Shown: one piece after another, positions 1 to 13,215 of the stretch
How positions within the stretch are numbered: position 1 is the stretch's first letter
Layout of the letters: each line of letters begins with the position of its first letter
DNA from: Planococcus citri
Taxonomy: Eukaryota > Arthropoda > Insecta > Hemiptera > Pseudococcidae
Assembly (NCBI RefSeq): GCF_950023065.1
Contig: NC_088679.1
Location: 65,906,001-65,970,000, forward strand
DNA: 64,000 nucleotides
Direction: 5' to 3'
Made by a program: the position numbers and the translations under genes
The notes under the pieces: generated by a model
Databases searched by the model: none
What the model was told of the DNA's origin: nothing
The model's input: only the letters and a program-made list of their open reading frames with translations

Positions 1-1189
1 ACACGCCACCGAGTTTAATATTTTTGTTGCGGCAACAAACGAAACACGAAAGATTAGGGAACTTATGGTGCGAATTCACATAACAATTGAGGCGTTTGTG
101 AAATGCGATTATATTCGAGACACCTTGTATATGTCTATGTACTACGTATACATGTGTGTTCTAAAAAGCGAAAGAACAGATAAGAAGTGACAAAAGTGTG
201 AAATACAGAGCGGTACTTTATTTCACGCTGTCGATCTGACACTTAATCGATACATCAATCCAACCATTATTTTGCCGCTATGTGTGGTGTGTACTCTGTA
301 TAGTATACCTACGAGCAAAGAGAAGCTCATCGTGTAAAAAGTATTACGATGCAAACCCACTATAGCCTACCAACCATTTCTCCATATGCCATACATAAAA
401 ACTATTACATACCTGAAACCATTTCCTGACAACTTAGGATTGGCATTTTCCCCCTCATTTTCCTCGTTCACAATATAATTTGCTTATAGGTGCTCTATAA
501 GCATCGCTATCTACTCGAGCACGTGTCATGTTTTATTTTTTAATTGGACGATTATAAGTTGATGAGGAAAATATTATTATATCTCTCATATAGAGACTAT
601 ATAAAACGACGTGTAAAAACTTATTTTCAACATATAATAAAAAGCTTATTCGCGTCGGAAAAACACGAGAATTCCAGCTTTCGTTAGCGCCGCTCTACCC
701 ATGCTGCTTATTTCCCCCTTTTTTGAATCGTCTCACAAATCCCTCGGAATTACTTTTGTTCGAAATTTTGCCAAATTTTGGACAGCTACGATACATTTTT
801 TTATTCATTCATTCTTTTACTCGCTGTGAGAATCCCATTCTTGAACGAGTGGATGTTTCATGATAAAAATAACTAATGAATTGCGTCCCTCCATCCTGCG
901 GGTTTGGGTTTTGTCGTTGTCTCGCTATTTAGCGAGTTATCAGCATGGTGATGACGTAAATAAGAATGCTTATGATGAAAATAATGAATATTTTGTCTCT
1001 CAACTAGAAAATTACCGGAGTGGGAAATGTGAGTTTTTTTTTGCTTTGGAATTAGGTTGTTGCTTTTGAGATTTGGAGATTCGGAATGTGTTTGTGTAAA
1101 GGGCAGGGATGTAGTGAAGGCATAAGTGTTCGTTCGCATTTTTGTACGTAAAATCCTACTTGTTCGACAATGCTTCATTGCAAAAAATA
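1..1189. other. AT-rich non-coding DNA
   Basis: I see no gene, RNA or clear repeat here. The short open frames near 860-1235 lie on both strands, lack splice or family signals, and have the biased composition of AT-rich non-coding sequence. Confidence 0.5.
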
Positions 1190-4100
1190 ACCTGAGTCGT
1201 TCGTAATCGTGAACGATGTGTTTGATTTCGAACAAATCATTCGTTGACCTTTTTTTTACTCGTACATGAACTAACCAAATCAGAATTAGTCTCGTTAAGT
1301 GAATCAGACATTAGCTTTACATAATTTAAATTCTCATTTTGTGTCATTTGAAAAAGAAATTAATTTCAAAAGATGGACTCTTATTTCGTTTGTGAATGAT
1401 CTATTCGAAAAATGATCGAATCGTTCGCGAACAACATACTTACTCGTATTAGATTTCAAATTTCAAACGAATTCAGCTGAATATGAAAGGTCTTCATTCT
1501 ACATTTTTTCATACATATTTCCAGTGAATTCTTTCTTTCTTTTTTTTGTGGGAGGGGGGGGGGGGTTTAAAAATTGATTTAAGTCAACTTTTCGTTGAGA
1601 AAAGTTTATGCATCGTTCGCGAACGATTCATTTGAAAAATGACTCATTCGTTTACGGATCATTCGAGGCGTTTCGAACGAATTGAGTTGAGTATTTATAT
1701 TTGAGAAATTGATCAAAGTTACCTACCTAATTTTTCTTTGAAAAAATTCATATTATGTTGTTCTTTTGAACGATTCTACAGGCTTTTTTTTTGAAAAATT
1801 CACAAGTCGTTCGCGAACGATTCGTTTACAAAATGATTCTCTCGTTCGCGGATCATTTGTGATATTTCAGGCGAATTGAATTATTTATAAAATTGATCAA
1901 AGTCAACTTTTCTTTGAAAAAACTTTATGTGTCGTTCGCGACCGATTCGTTTGAAAAAAGATTCTCTTGTTCGCGGATTATTTTTGATGTTTTTAGTGAA
2001 CTAATTGTGAAATTAAAAAATGATCAAAGTCCAGTTTTCTTTTTAAAAAATGTATATGACGTTCGCGAACGATTCATTTGAAAAATGATTCATTCGTTCA
2101 CGGATTATTTCATTGTGATTTTCGAATGAATTGTTTATAAAATTGAAAGTCAACCTTTTTCTTCGAGAAAATTCATGTCATTCGCGAACGATCCATTTAA
2201 AGAATGATTCTCTTGTACCAGGATCACGTGATATCTGAAGTGAATTGAATCATTTGTAAAGTTGATTACAGCCAAATTTCCTTCGAAAAAATTCACGTGT
2301 CGTTCGCGACCGATTCGTTTAAAAAAAGATTCTCTTGTTCACCGTTCATTTGCAGTGTTTCGAGAGTGAACTATTCGTGAAATTCAAAATCAACCCAAGT
2401 CAAATTTTCTATTAAAAAAATTCATGTCGTTCGCGAACGATTCGTTTGAAAAATGATTCTCTCGTTTGCGGCTCTTTTGTGATACTTGGAGTGAATCATC
2501 TAATTATTGTATACCTAACCTATGATCAAGTAGAGCATTCCTTTTGAAAAATTCACAAGTCGTTCGCGAACGATCCGTTTGAAATATGATTCTCTTGCTC
2601 GAGAATAATTTGTAATATTTTAAGTAAATTTAGTCATTTGTAAAATTGATTAAAGCTAAATATCTTTCGAAAAAATTCATGAGTCGTTCGCGAACGATTC
2701 GTTTGAAAAACGATTCTCTTGTTTGCGGATCATTTGTGATATTTCGAGTGAATCATCTAATTGTAAACCTATATGATCAAGTAGAGCATTCCTTTTGAAA
2801 AATTCACAAGTCGTTCGCGAACGATCCGTTTGAAATATGATTCTCTTGCTCGAGAATGATTTGTAATATTTTAAGTAAATTTAGTCATTTGTAAAATTGA
2901 TTAAAGCTAAATATCTTTCAAAAAAATTCATGAGTCGTTCGCGAACGATTCGTTTGAAAAATGATTCTCTTGTTTGCGGATCTTTTGTGATATTTCGAGT
3001 GAATCATCTAATTGTAAACCTATGATCCAGTACAGCTTTTATTTTGAAAAATTCACAAGTCGTTCGCGAACGATCCCTTTGAAATATGACTCTCTTATTT
3101 GAGAATGATTTGTGATATTTTAAGTAAAAATCATTTTTGTAAAATTGATTAAAGCTACATTTCTTTCGAAAAAATTCATGTGTCGTTCGCGAACGATTCC
3201 TTTGAAAAATGATCTTCTCGTCCATACGGATCATTTGTGACATTACAAGTTGATTGAATTGTTTGTGAAATTGATCAAAGTCAGATTTTCTTCGAAAAAA
3301 TTCATATGTCGTTCGCGACTGATTCGTTTGAGAAAAGATTTTCTTGTTTGTGAATCATTTGTGATGTTTCGAGTGAACTATTTGTAAAATTAAAAGTTGT
3401 CAAAAGTCAAGTTTTCTATGACAAATTTCATGTCGTTCGCGAACGATTCGTTTGAAAAATGATTCTATCGTTTTCGGATCTTTTGTGATATTTTGAGTGA
3501 ATCATTCAATTGTAGATCTATGATCAAGTATAGCTTGTATTTTGAATGATTCACAAGTCGTTCGCGAACGATTCGTTTGAAATATGATTCTCTTGTTCGA
3601 TAACGATTTGTGATAATTTGTCTAAAATTAATTATTTGTGAGATTAATTGAAGCCAAATTTCTTCAAAAAAAATGCACGTGTCGTTCGCGAACGATTCGT
3701 TTGAAAAATGATCTTCTCGTCCACGGATCATTCGTGACATTACAAGTTGATTGAATTGTTTGTGAAATTGATCAAAGTCAAATTTTCTTCGAAAAAATTC
3801 AAATGTCGTTCGCGACTGATTCGTTTGAGAAAAGATTTTCTTGTTTGTGAATCATTTGTGATGTTTCGAGTGAACTATTCGTGAAATTCAAAGTTGTCAA
3901 AAGTCAAGTTTTCTATGAAAAACTTCATGTCGTTCGCGAACGATTCGTTTGAAAAATGATTCTCTCGTTTTCGGATCTTCTGTGACATTTTGAGTGAATC
4001 ATTGAATTGTAGATCTAAGTATGATCAAGTATAGCTTGTATTTTGAGTGATTCACAAGTGGTTCGCGAACGATCCGTTTAAAAAATGATTCTTTCGTTCG

Positions 4101-4235
4101 CGGATCATTTTCATTTTTGATGCTCCGCGTAAATGAATTGGTCGTAAAATATACCAACATCACTTTTCTCTGGAAAAAAAACTTCCAAGTCGTTCGCGAA
4201 CGAATCATATGATAATCATTCGTTCAGAAGCCATG
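1190..4235. repeat. Satellite array 1, about 125-bp monomer with higher-order structure
   Basis: The core GTCGTTCGCGAACGATTCG recurs at about 1616, 1809, 1934, 2061, 2180, 2303, 2428, 2561, 2683, 2811, 2933, 3061, 3183, 3309, 3433, 3558, 3681, 3806, 3930, 4058 and 4190, mostly 122-128 bp apart. Each core is centred on the perfect 14-bp palindrome TCGTTCGCGAACGA and is followed by a GTTTGAAAAATGATTC-like stretch. The spacers diverge much more than the core. Monomer subtypes repeat: the variant reading CGCGACYGATTCG recurs at 1934, 2303, 3309 and 3806, and the last two lie about 497 bp apart (four monomers) with matching neighbours. Two units near 2561 and 2811 are nearly identical over about 250 bp. 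The region 1190-1600 holds only decayed traces. Confidence 0.9.
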
Positions 4236-7200
4236 GCTCAATTTTTTCGTTACTTTTATTCAAATCCAAGATGTTCTACGCTATCAATCAAAACAGAATA
4301 CGAGATGTTAACTCGAAAAACACATATTTAAAAAATATCTATAATATTCTATTTATTCGCGTATCGATATTTTTATAACATCGTTCACTAACATCCGCTG
4401 ATAATGATATCAGCTCATCAATTCACGCCCTTCTGGGTTAAAAAAGAAACACCGCCGAATGCCTCTCGCGTTTCTCGTCTCTCGATAGTTAATCGCTCTA
4501 AAACTTACGAGCACATGTTCGTCGTCGAAGTGATCGCGCTTTTATGTGCAGCTCAGATGTTCGTCGATGTACGAGTACTATAAAAGAAAAATAGAAAGAG
4601 AAAGAAGAATTCACCCGACGATAGATACGTTTGCGGTGAAATTTAAGAAAAGCTGGAAAGTTTCGAAGAAAATACCATCGCTACTGTGGTTTTTTTTACT
4701 ATTATTATTATTATTTAAAAACACCCTTCGAAAGATGATGTACTCTTAAATAAATTAGTACTTATAAATCATCGGCGCGTTTTCTCGCCATCTCGCCGAG
4801 TTCGACGGTTTATGTCATATTTAGTCAAGTTCACCCGAGACATTCACTCTTCTTGAAAGTTTTATGCGATATTTTTCATTTTCACTTTTCCATTTGCAAC
4901 ATGCCAATAAATTCTTCGTCTGAGTGAGAATCAATTCGCCTGCGCCACTACACGCCCGCAAAACAAACTCCATTCTCGAGTCAGTGTGTCGAGTACAATA
5001 AAAAACCTAAACTATCATACTTATCCGCCGAATAAATGGCAACCGAGTAAAACTTTTTACCTTTATAATGTCAGAAATAAAATCAATTCGAGCGCACTTC
5101 TGTATGTATTTGTATACGTCTTCTTACACTCGTACCCTGTATTCGTATACAACTTGATACACGTACGTGTAATGCACGTTGTCGTCGTTATAAAATAACT
5201 AAATTTAACATACTTATCCATTTTGTATGCGTACTTAACTCGGTACAGTACGCATTTGATTTTATGTATTCCTCCTCGGGGATCTTTTACTTGCTTGCTG
5301 TATGTGGCATGCGATGCGATATACGATTTGGAATATAATTTTCTTAAAATATTATTAGCGGGTCGTCTATGGTACTACTTACTGCGCGAAACCAAAACGA
5401 GAACGCGCGACGAATTAATCGAATTTCATGGAGTAAATTTCATCAGAATTCTCGCGTGTAGCCTAAAGTCGCGAGTCGTCGGTCGTCGGTCGGCTTGAAA
5501 AATACCATCGAATCTCATCAGCCGATTTACAACGTTGTGTCATAATTTTGCTTCTAAAATTAGCGCTTTATGTGCGTCAACCTAATTAATAACCCAGCTA
5601 ACATATTGTATAAAAATTATTCGTATTAAAAATTCCCATTTGTTGGAAGACGTGTATTCGTACTATGTGATGTGTGGTAGGACTGAAAATGTGTACGTTA
5701 GAATCAGCTGAAGGGGATTATTCGTACTTAGATTACCATTAGTCAGAGCAATATGCTCGTCGTAGACCTATCTATATACGAGTATATGGTTTTTGTGTGG
5801 TCTTGTACAAGTACATTGTATGTATGTTTATGTAATGTTGATTATACGATATGTGGCCAGGGCCAGGGCCTTTTTTGTTGTCTATTTTATTTTTAATCTA
5901 ACCAAGTAGCAGACAGTTTATTACTGTGTGTTATCGTTACATGAATAATAATGTGGTGAAAACTTTCGCTTTTCAGATGTCGGCAAAATTATATCTAAAA
6001 AAATGGGATATTTTTTGTCGGAATTTTTTTTTTCTTCCTTGAAAATAAAGTAATAAAATTGATGAAACCGTCACTCGCGTATTTTTGTACGTAAGGTATT
6101 TTCTCGTATAAAGTCATAAAAAATGCAGCATTTTGTGGCTCGAGAGGGTTGAAAAATTGTGACGTTTTGTAGGTTTCCATTTTTAAAATTTTTCTGCAAA
6201 ATTGTTATGTGGTTGGTGAAAAAGTACGATAGGTACTCTTTGTACATTACTCCTTAGAAACTCATTTTACTAATACCCATATGAAGCAAGTTTATGGTGA
6301 ATATTTCGTTGGTTTACGTCAATTGTACTCCGGAAGTTTGCTTTTGAATATTATAAAAATATCTAGATACCAATTTCAGAAATAATTTTGATGAAAGAAA
6401 TTTGAAATACTTAATCATAGGTAGTTGTTGTTGTTTTTTTTGAAAAAATGACCATCTGATCTCGTCAAATTTCGTATAGGTAAATTGAATGTTGAACGAC
6501 TCTTTTTCCATTTTTCAGGTCATGTTATATAGACTAAGGGTCTGAGGTGAAACATTAATCATCAATCGTGCAGGAGTTGGAATTTCAAAAATTCAAAAAT
6601 TTAATTTTCATAATTTATGACTACATTTTTTAAGTAGGTACCTATATTTTGGAGAGAAGGGGCCAAAACTGCTTTTTGTCATGGATTATTTTTTTGTGTC
6701 TGTGTCTCATGAAGTCGATAGTGAAATTTTTCAAACATTGTTTTTCAAGCAATTAAGCAAAAGTCGAGGGAAGAGGAGGAGAGAAGAGAGCTGGAACTGA
6801 AACATGAAGGCTGACTCTCTCACAAAGTAACAAAATACACCTATTTTATTCGAGTTGCATTCGTCAATTTTCAAAAAAACTCAGTTTTTTAACAATTTTT
6901 TCTAAATTTGGAAATCCAAATAGAAAATTTTCACATTTGAACGCATTAAAATTTTAATTTTTCTGAATTTAAAAAGAAAGTTTGACTGAAAGCAAAATTT
7001 TAATTATTTGAAAAAATCCATTTCAGAATTTTGAAATTCAAAAAAACAAATGTTGAAGAACTAAAATTTTTGAAAACTTATGACAATCTAAAAAAAAAAT
7101 GCTTACTGCGAAAATATTTTATTTTGACCTCAAATTTCAAAGTTCGAGAAAGATATGATCAAAAACTCAACTTTTTTGAAATTTTTGACAATGAACAAAA

Positions 7201-9891
7201 TATTAATGCGTTCAGATTTGAAAAATTCGAAGAAAATAGATGTGTCTTTTCTCTTTGCGAAAGAGCAAGCCTTCATTTTTGCTCATCGTGAAAATTTTTT
7301 TAAAAAAAGCTTTTTATCGTATTTTTCCTAAACCTAAAAATTTCAGGCCAAAATGAAATATTTTCGCAAAAATTAAAATTTTGTTTGTAGTCAAACTTCA
7401 AAATTCTTTTTAAATTCAGAAACATTAAAATTTTAGCGATTGCCAATAATTTAAAAAATTATAATTTTTTCATCAAAATGAGGACTTTGTCAAATTCCAA
7501 AACAAAATTTCAGCTTTTTACACCATTTTTTCTGAATTTCACTACTGCTTTATTCTCATATAGGGCCCTAAGGCTACCATTTTTCAAAAAGATGTTTGTC
7601 CATCAAAAAAAGAAGAAATGAGGCGAAAATTGTTTTCTGATAGCCTCGTGAATAAACATTCATCTCTTTCCCCCTCTCTCCCTTCTCCGCAAAAGGCCAC
7701 AGTCACCTTGAACTTTTTCATTTCTTTGTTTGATTTTTTTTTCCAGAAATATTGTTTGCGGGCTCAATCATTCATTTATAAATTTATAACCCAAAATTTT
7801 TTCCCTCCTCACTCTAAAACTTAAAAAAACTTTAATTCATCATTCTGAATTTTTTCATGTAAAAATTGGTACCATTATTTCTCACCCCCCCCCCCCCCAT
7901 TTCAACAAAAAGGTCAGTTGAAGACTTTGGATTTTTGTGAGGTGGTGGGAGGGGGGGTTAAATTTTGACCAAACGACATTATTTATCATCAATTTTTTTC
8001 CAAGGTTCCTCATAAATTGAAAACCAACTTATCCTGGAATCTAATTACCTATCCCCTTCTCAAGGAAGATAGTTACTTTAGAGACAAGTTCTTGGAGATA
8101 ACTGAAAGCTTTAAAAGGTCACCTGGAAGCTCTAAAGAATTTTCAAGTGTTCCTTTCTTTCTCAATTGTTGAAAAATAAAGAAACCCGCGGGCGTTTTTT
8201 AGGCTTCCTTAAAGCCAGAACAGAGCTGGAAACACTAGGTATGATTAAAAATTGAGCAGCTAAAGAAAGTTGACTCTCTATCTCTCTGTCTCTCCCCCAA
8301 ATCTCTTTTAAACTTTCAAAATTCACGAAAAAATGGTGAAAAATTTTTTTTTTCCACAAGTTGGATTTTTCATGCAAAATTTGCTCATTTTGGTTTTCAT
8401 AGATTCAGGTCGCGTGAATGAAATTGGGGTGGGGGGGGGGTTGAAGTATCGTTTTTAAAACAATGCAGTCTTTCCTATTTGGGTCTAATATCGGTAAAAA
8501 TTTACAGTTTTCAACTTTTTCATTCCATCTTTAATTTTAATTTACGAGGAAATTCAGAAAAGCAGTCCGAAGTCGTTTCCAATCGATTTGGAGGGTCAAA
8601 AACTGGGCACACACCCACTTTCAGCTCTCTTGGTCTAATTTTTTTTCATTTTTGATCCAGGTTTGATTTTTTTAAAATTCATTAAAAATCAAAATCGTTT
8701 ATGAACTCAAAAGTTTAATCTACTGTTTCCAAATTTGTATTCAGAAAATCAGATCACCTCGATTCAAATTTCGTGATTTCAGAATTTGTTTTTTGATCTG
8801 TCATTGAAAATAAAAAATTACCGGTGTAAAAGTGACTTAGGTAACTTTTCTCATAAGGATTATAAAATCACTTACTTATTCTCATACACGCGAGTTCATA
8901 TTCTATCATTTTTGGAAGGAAATTTGTACTCACCTGAAACAAAGAAACATTTAGGTGGATTAATTAGTGATAAAATTATTGATCAATCAACAGATACAAT
9001 GAAATAATAATTGTTGAAAGCCAAAATAAAAATTCTGACGATGTGTCCATGTTAAATAAAGAGCCAGAAATGAATATTCACACATAAAGTACCTATTATA
9101 AAAATTGTAAAATTGATGGGACCATCAGAAAACCATGAAAATTTGAGAAAATGTCTCATTTGGGTAAAGTTGTGCACAGGTACTGCTTACCTAGATTATT
9201 GAAAAATACCAAGAATTGATCGGAAATTCTCAAAATTGAGACCCCCCCCTCCCACAATAATTTAAAATGACCGGAAGTTGATCATGGTATCTAGTAGAGG
9301 ATTTTTTTTTGTTGAAAAAAATCACAACATTTTTCACTACTTTTTTAAAATAAATTTTCAGAAAGCTTTCCACTCGACCCAACCCCTCCCTCCGACACAA
9401 AATAAATTAACGAAATCAAGTTTTTCACAGGAAAATTTTCAAAAAAAAAATTAAAATCGGAAGAAATTTTGTACATGAAGCATTTTTTAAATTTCAATCA
9501 AAATTGAAAATTAGACGTTGTACAAAAATAATTCCTCATCCTCATACTTGGAGAAAGCCACTAAAAAAATCCAAAGAAATTTTTTCCCACATCGCCCCCT
9601 TGTCCCTCCTTTAATACGAGTAATGGGTAGGTAAGGCCGATTGGGCGCAAAATGAAACTAGTATTTTGAAACAGACCCTGATCCAACGTAAGAATCATTT
9701 TACTTTAATAAAATCGATAATCAACATTACATTCTGAAAAAAATTAAAAAATAAGTAGTAGGTAACTTAAGTCCAAGAGAGGGGTTTTTTCTTAACGTGT
9801 CTTTGTAATATTACGTATTCAAGTTTATATTTTTAATTTTTCAAACAACAAAACAAAAAAATCTAACCACCCATTTTGTTCTGTTTTACAG
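4236..9891. other. Gene-free AT-rich stretch upstream of the coding exon
   Basis: No recognisable protein family, tRNA or rRNA is seen. The stretch holds low-complexity A/T DNA (about 6550-7550) and homopolymer tracts such as C14 at 7885-7898 and G10 at 8431-8440. The acceptor at 9890-9891 means at least its right part should be intron of the + strand gene; any upstream non-coding first exon could lie here or outside the window. Confidence 0.5.
9877..9891 (+). promoter_or_regulatory. 3' splice acceptor of the 9892 exon
   Basis: A T-rich tract ending TTCTGTTTTACAG directly precedes an exon with balanced composition and an ATG. Confidence 0.65.
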
Positions 9892-10169
9892 GAGAATTTC
9901 GGATAACGAAGCATAACATCGACGATTACGGTTAAAATGCTTCAAACGCTGAATAATCTGGCGGGAAAGATATCACCCCATCCGGTTCCTTCGAACGGTA
10001 ACGTCATAGATGGCAACGGTAACAAGCTAGGCCATAAGAATAACAATAACAATAATCACGCCACTTTGAACAATAATTTTGGAAAATCGGAAAAATCATT
10101 CATCCATGCTCCGTATAAGAGAATAACGTCATCAGAACAAGGATCACCAATTGATGAACTTTCTCATAA
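9892..10169 (+). CDS. First coding exon of an unidentified protein-coding gene (5'UTR + N-terminus)
   Basis: The exon follows a pyrimidine-rich acceptor (TTTTGTTCTGTTTTACAG, AG at 9890-9891). It has 45 nt of 5'UTR with an in-frame TAA at 9904-9906, so the ATG at 9937 (A at -3) is the natural start. It ends at a GTGAGT donor beginning at 10170; without splicing the frame stops at 10171-10173. The coding part is 77 codons plus two bases (AA), so the next exon must start by completing an AAN codon. The predicted N-terminus starts MLQTLNNLAGKISPHPVP, is polar and Asn-rich (a run of six Asn at residues 35-40), and has no signal peptide or membrane segment. I do not recognise the family. Its composition is less AT-rich than the flanks. 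The donor, acceptor and upstream stop are seen; that it is a real expressed exon is inference. RNA-seq or homologous insect proteins would settle the identity. Confidence 0.7.
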
Positions 10170-10175
10170 GTGAGT
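10170..10175 (+). promoter_or_regulatory. 5' splice donor GTGAGT
   Basis: GTGAGT follows the coding sequence. Skipping it gives an immediate TGA, so splicing here is needed for a longer protein. Confidence 0.6.
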
Positions 10176-12114
10176 TAATTCCCTTACTTATGTACTTAAC
10201 TTATGCACTTATTTTAGAATAATTATTCCACTATCGCATCGATTGAACATAGAAAAGACACTCTTTGCTGCCAGATTGAAACTCCCATTTTAATCAAGTC
10301 TCGCAAACTGTGCGAAATCCTAACACCGAGTCGACTTTCATGGTATACCATCACCAGCACCACCAGCACGTTCCACGTTTGACAATTTAATTCGGTAGCA
10401 GAGCTCACGCGTCGATAAATTGTTATCTTTCGCCGTGATCTCGTCTCAATGGAAACTTAAGTACTATTACCGCATGAATCGTTAAACGTTGGTGGCGTTT
10501 CATCATGTATTATTGATTATATGGCAAATGTCCCAGTCAGCGGTGACTTCGGCTCTGCTACCCTCTCCGTTGATAGGTCTACTCTTCAAATATGTGTACG
10601 TAGCCTATCTATCTCTTCTCTATACTCTCGCACAAAACTTGTACGTATATGACTGAGTATGCGAGAGTACAATATTTGGCTAATTTACACACAACTATAA
10701 AATTCTATTTTACCCCTTTAGCTTCGCCGCGAATCCCCACACATCTCGATGCTCGCGGTTTTCGGATGGTACAATTAAGTGTCATAGTACGTTAAGAAAA
10801 TATCTCCAGGCTTGAAACTTTAATTATGTTTTTCGCTACATGTGTGATTGTATGATGGGGATGATGGTTCGTTGAACTGGCGCTTTATGCGTCAAATAAA
10901 CTCTGTATACTATGTGTGTATGTGTGTGACTGTGAGCCGAAGTTAATTGTCTCCATTTTCGTGTTCCCTTTTGTGTGATTAAAGATCGAGTTTTCAAATG
11001 AACGAAACGAAGTATTGATTCGAGCTTAGCTCAGCTAGATAATGTGTAGGATTTTTGGAGTGAGGAAGATGTGGTTATTTTTTTCCTGAGCTTGTCTACA
11101 AAGATTGGCCATATTAGGGGGAGCTTGGAGAATGGAGACAACTAACATTTCTTTCAAATTAACTCAAAAGATTAGAGATAAATTTTAAAATTTTCGCAAA
11201 AGAGTCGATGAACGAATCAACCTCCGGTTGGATTTTATTTTCAGAAAAAATCATGTTCCAAAAAACTATCGCCACCAAAATTTAAGCAATTTGAATTGAT
11301 TTACCTAATAATTTATGAAAGATTTTTTTAAATTTGAAAATCTCCCCTCATTTGTGAAAAATAGTCAATACCTAGTCATTTTTTTGGTGAAAATGTATGG
11401 GAAATTTCATACTTAGGTAAGGTAGGTACTCTTAGGTCCTCCAGATTTTTTACACAGCATTTCTGTTTGGATTACTTTTGGGAAATGAAAACTAAAATAT
11501 CACTTAAACTTTTGTTAGGTATTCTGAATGTTTTTTTTTTTTTTTTTTTTTGAAAATCCAACTGATTTTAACAATGTGAAAGTTTTATCAATTTTTGGCG
11601 ATTTTTACGATATTTTGCTAAATTTTTACGATGTTTATTGTCTTATTTTATCATCTTTCAGCGGTTCAAAGATACATATTTTCATAACATTCAATTTTTA
11701 AAGCAATTGCGGTTATTTTTCGCTCAATTTTATCAAAATCTCTTCAATTTGTAGTAGGTTTAATACCCCCCCCCCCCCCCAACAGGTACTAAATAACTTG
11801 AAACTGGGAGGAAATTTTTTCATTTTGTAGGCAAGCTTATATTTCAATTTTTTCAATTTTCTAGTTTTTTTAAACAAATTTTTCATTTTTTTTTCATTTT
11901 ATGGGATTTTTAAAAATTTTTCAAGTGTGTTTCGAACAAAATTCGCGACTTTTGTGACCGTTAGACACCCTGTTTAATCAATTTTATGCCAATTTTGAAT
12001 TTTTTCATTATTTTATTTATGCAATTTACACAAAATTTGATTCCATTGTTACCGTACTTTATTTGTTCAATTTTTGGACATTTTTAATAAGTAATTTAGA
12101 GAGTTTTTTACAAT
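10176..12114. other. Probable intron sequence, no gene seen
   Basis: AT-rich, with a poly-T run near 11531 and a C15 tract at 11766-11780. An open frame on the - strand at 10223-10408 has no supporting signal. Confidence 0.45.
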
Positions 12115-13215
12115 GCTCTGTTTTCACTAGAAGAACTTAATCACTGCCTAAATCATAACATTAAGGACTCGTCCCCAGGACCAGATGAAATTCATCCACA
12201 CATGTTGAAATTCCTCTCAGATACTTCAAAAGTAGATCTACTCAAATTATATATAATAAAATTTGGACCTCTGATTCATTTCCAAAAATGTGGAAAACTG
12301 CCACTATTATCCCTCCCAATATTAAAACCTGGAAAAAGTACTCATCTTACATCTATGTAGTTACTGATCCATCTCTTTAACCTCAGTCTCCTGCAAAATA
12401 CTTGAAAAATGGTACCTAATTAAACGTTTAAATTGGTTTATAAACTCCACAAACTCAGTTAGTGTCTATCAAAGTGGTTTTAGAAAAAAAAGATCTACTC
12501 TAGACCACCGCTTTAGTCTCCAACAAAAAATTAGCTTAGCTTTTCAAAATAAGGAAAGTGTACTTTCAGTCTTTTTTGATCTTGAAAAGGCATTTGATAA
12601 AGCCTGGCGTTACAAAATTGGTTTTTCAAAAACTTCACAACATTGGTCTAAAAGGCATCTGGCTTACTTCATTCAAAACTTCTTAACCAACCGTACCTTT
12701 AGAGTAAAACTTGACAACACATACTCTGAATTAGAAAATGGAGTAGGTACCTCAAGGTTCTGTTCTAAGCACAGTTTTATTCATCCTTCTCATTGATGAC
12801 ATTTCTAATGTTATTTCACCACCTATCTCCTTGAGAATCTTTGCAGATGACATAAACATCTCCTTTTGTTCAAATAATATCAAACTTTCAATTCAGATAA
12901 TTCAAGAAGCCCTAGCTTGATCAAATTGAAATATTGCCAAATTCAAATGGTCTTACTTTCTCAGAGTCAAAAACACATTGTATGCTTTTTACACGAAAAA
13001 ATATAAATAAGATTTCTCCAGAACCCATACTCAATTTTAAAGGTCTCCCACTAGAGTTCAAATCCACCACTAAATTTCTAGGTCTAACTTTTGATGAAAA
13101 GCTTACCTGGACCCCTCATGTTTTAAAAACCAAATTGGACCTCACGAAACGTCTAAATCTTTTGAAAATAATCAAGAACCCTCAAGATTTTGCAAAATTT
13201 TATCACCTTGTAGGC
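12115..13215 (+). pseudogene. Decayed jockey-like non-LTR reverse transcriptase, copy A
   Basis: Pieces of one reverse transcriptase are spread over several frames. First comes an SSPGPDEIHPHMLKFLSDTS-like entry (about 12165-12225), then FFDLEKAFDKAW (motif A, about 12575-12608), then GSVLSTVLF, then FADDINISF with FADD at 12840-12851 (motif C), and finally a C-terminal thumb region around 12934-13190 containing TKFLGLTFDEKLTWTPH. It aligns with the fragment at 62640-64000 and ends at about the same thumb position. The copy is dead, with several frameshifts and stops. Three of the frameshifts are exact 4-bp insertions at TA dinucleotides (about 12354, 12411, 12746). No 5' ORF, endonuclease domain or 3' tail is visible, so it is truncated at both ends. 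The clade (jockey/CR1-like) is inferred from motif style. Confidence 0.85.

Noticed and set aside
873..1235. 120-codon - strand frame and other isolated short frames across the window
   Set aside because: No family resemblance, frames on both strands at the same place, and codon content following base composition.
1190..4235. CRISPR array or origin-like iterons
   Set aside because: Regular palindromic repeats, but spacers are homologous to one another and the context is eukaryotic; this is a satellite.
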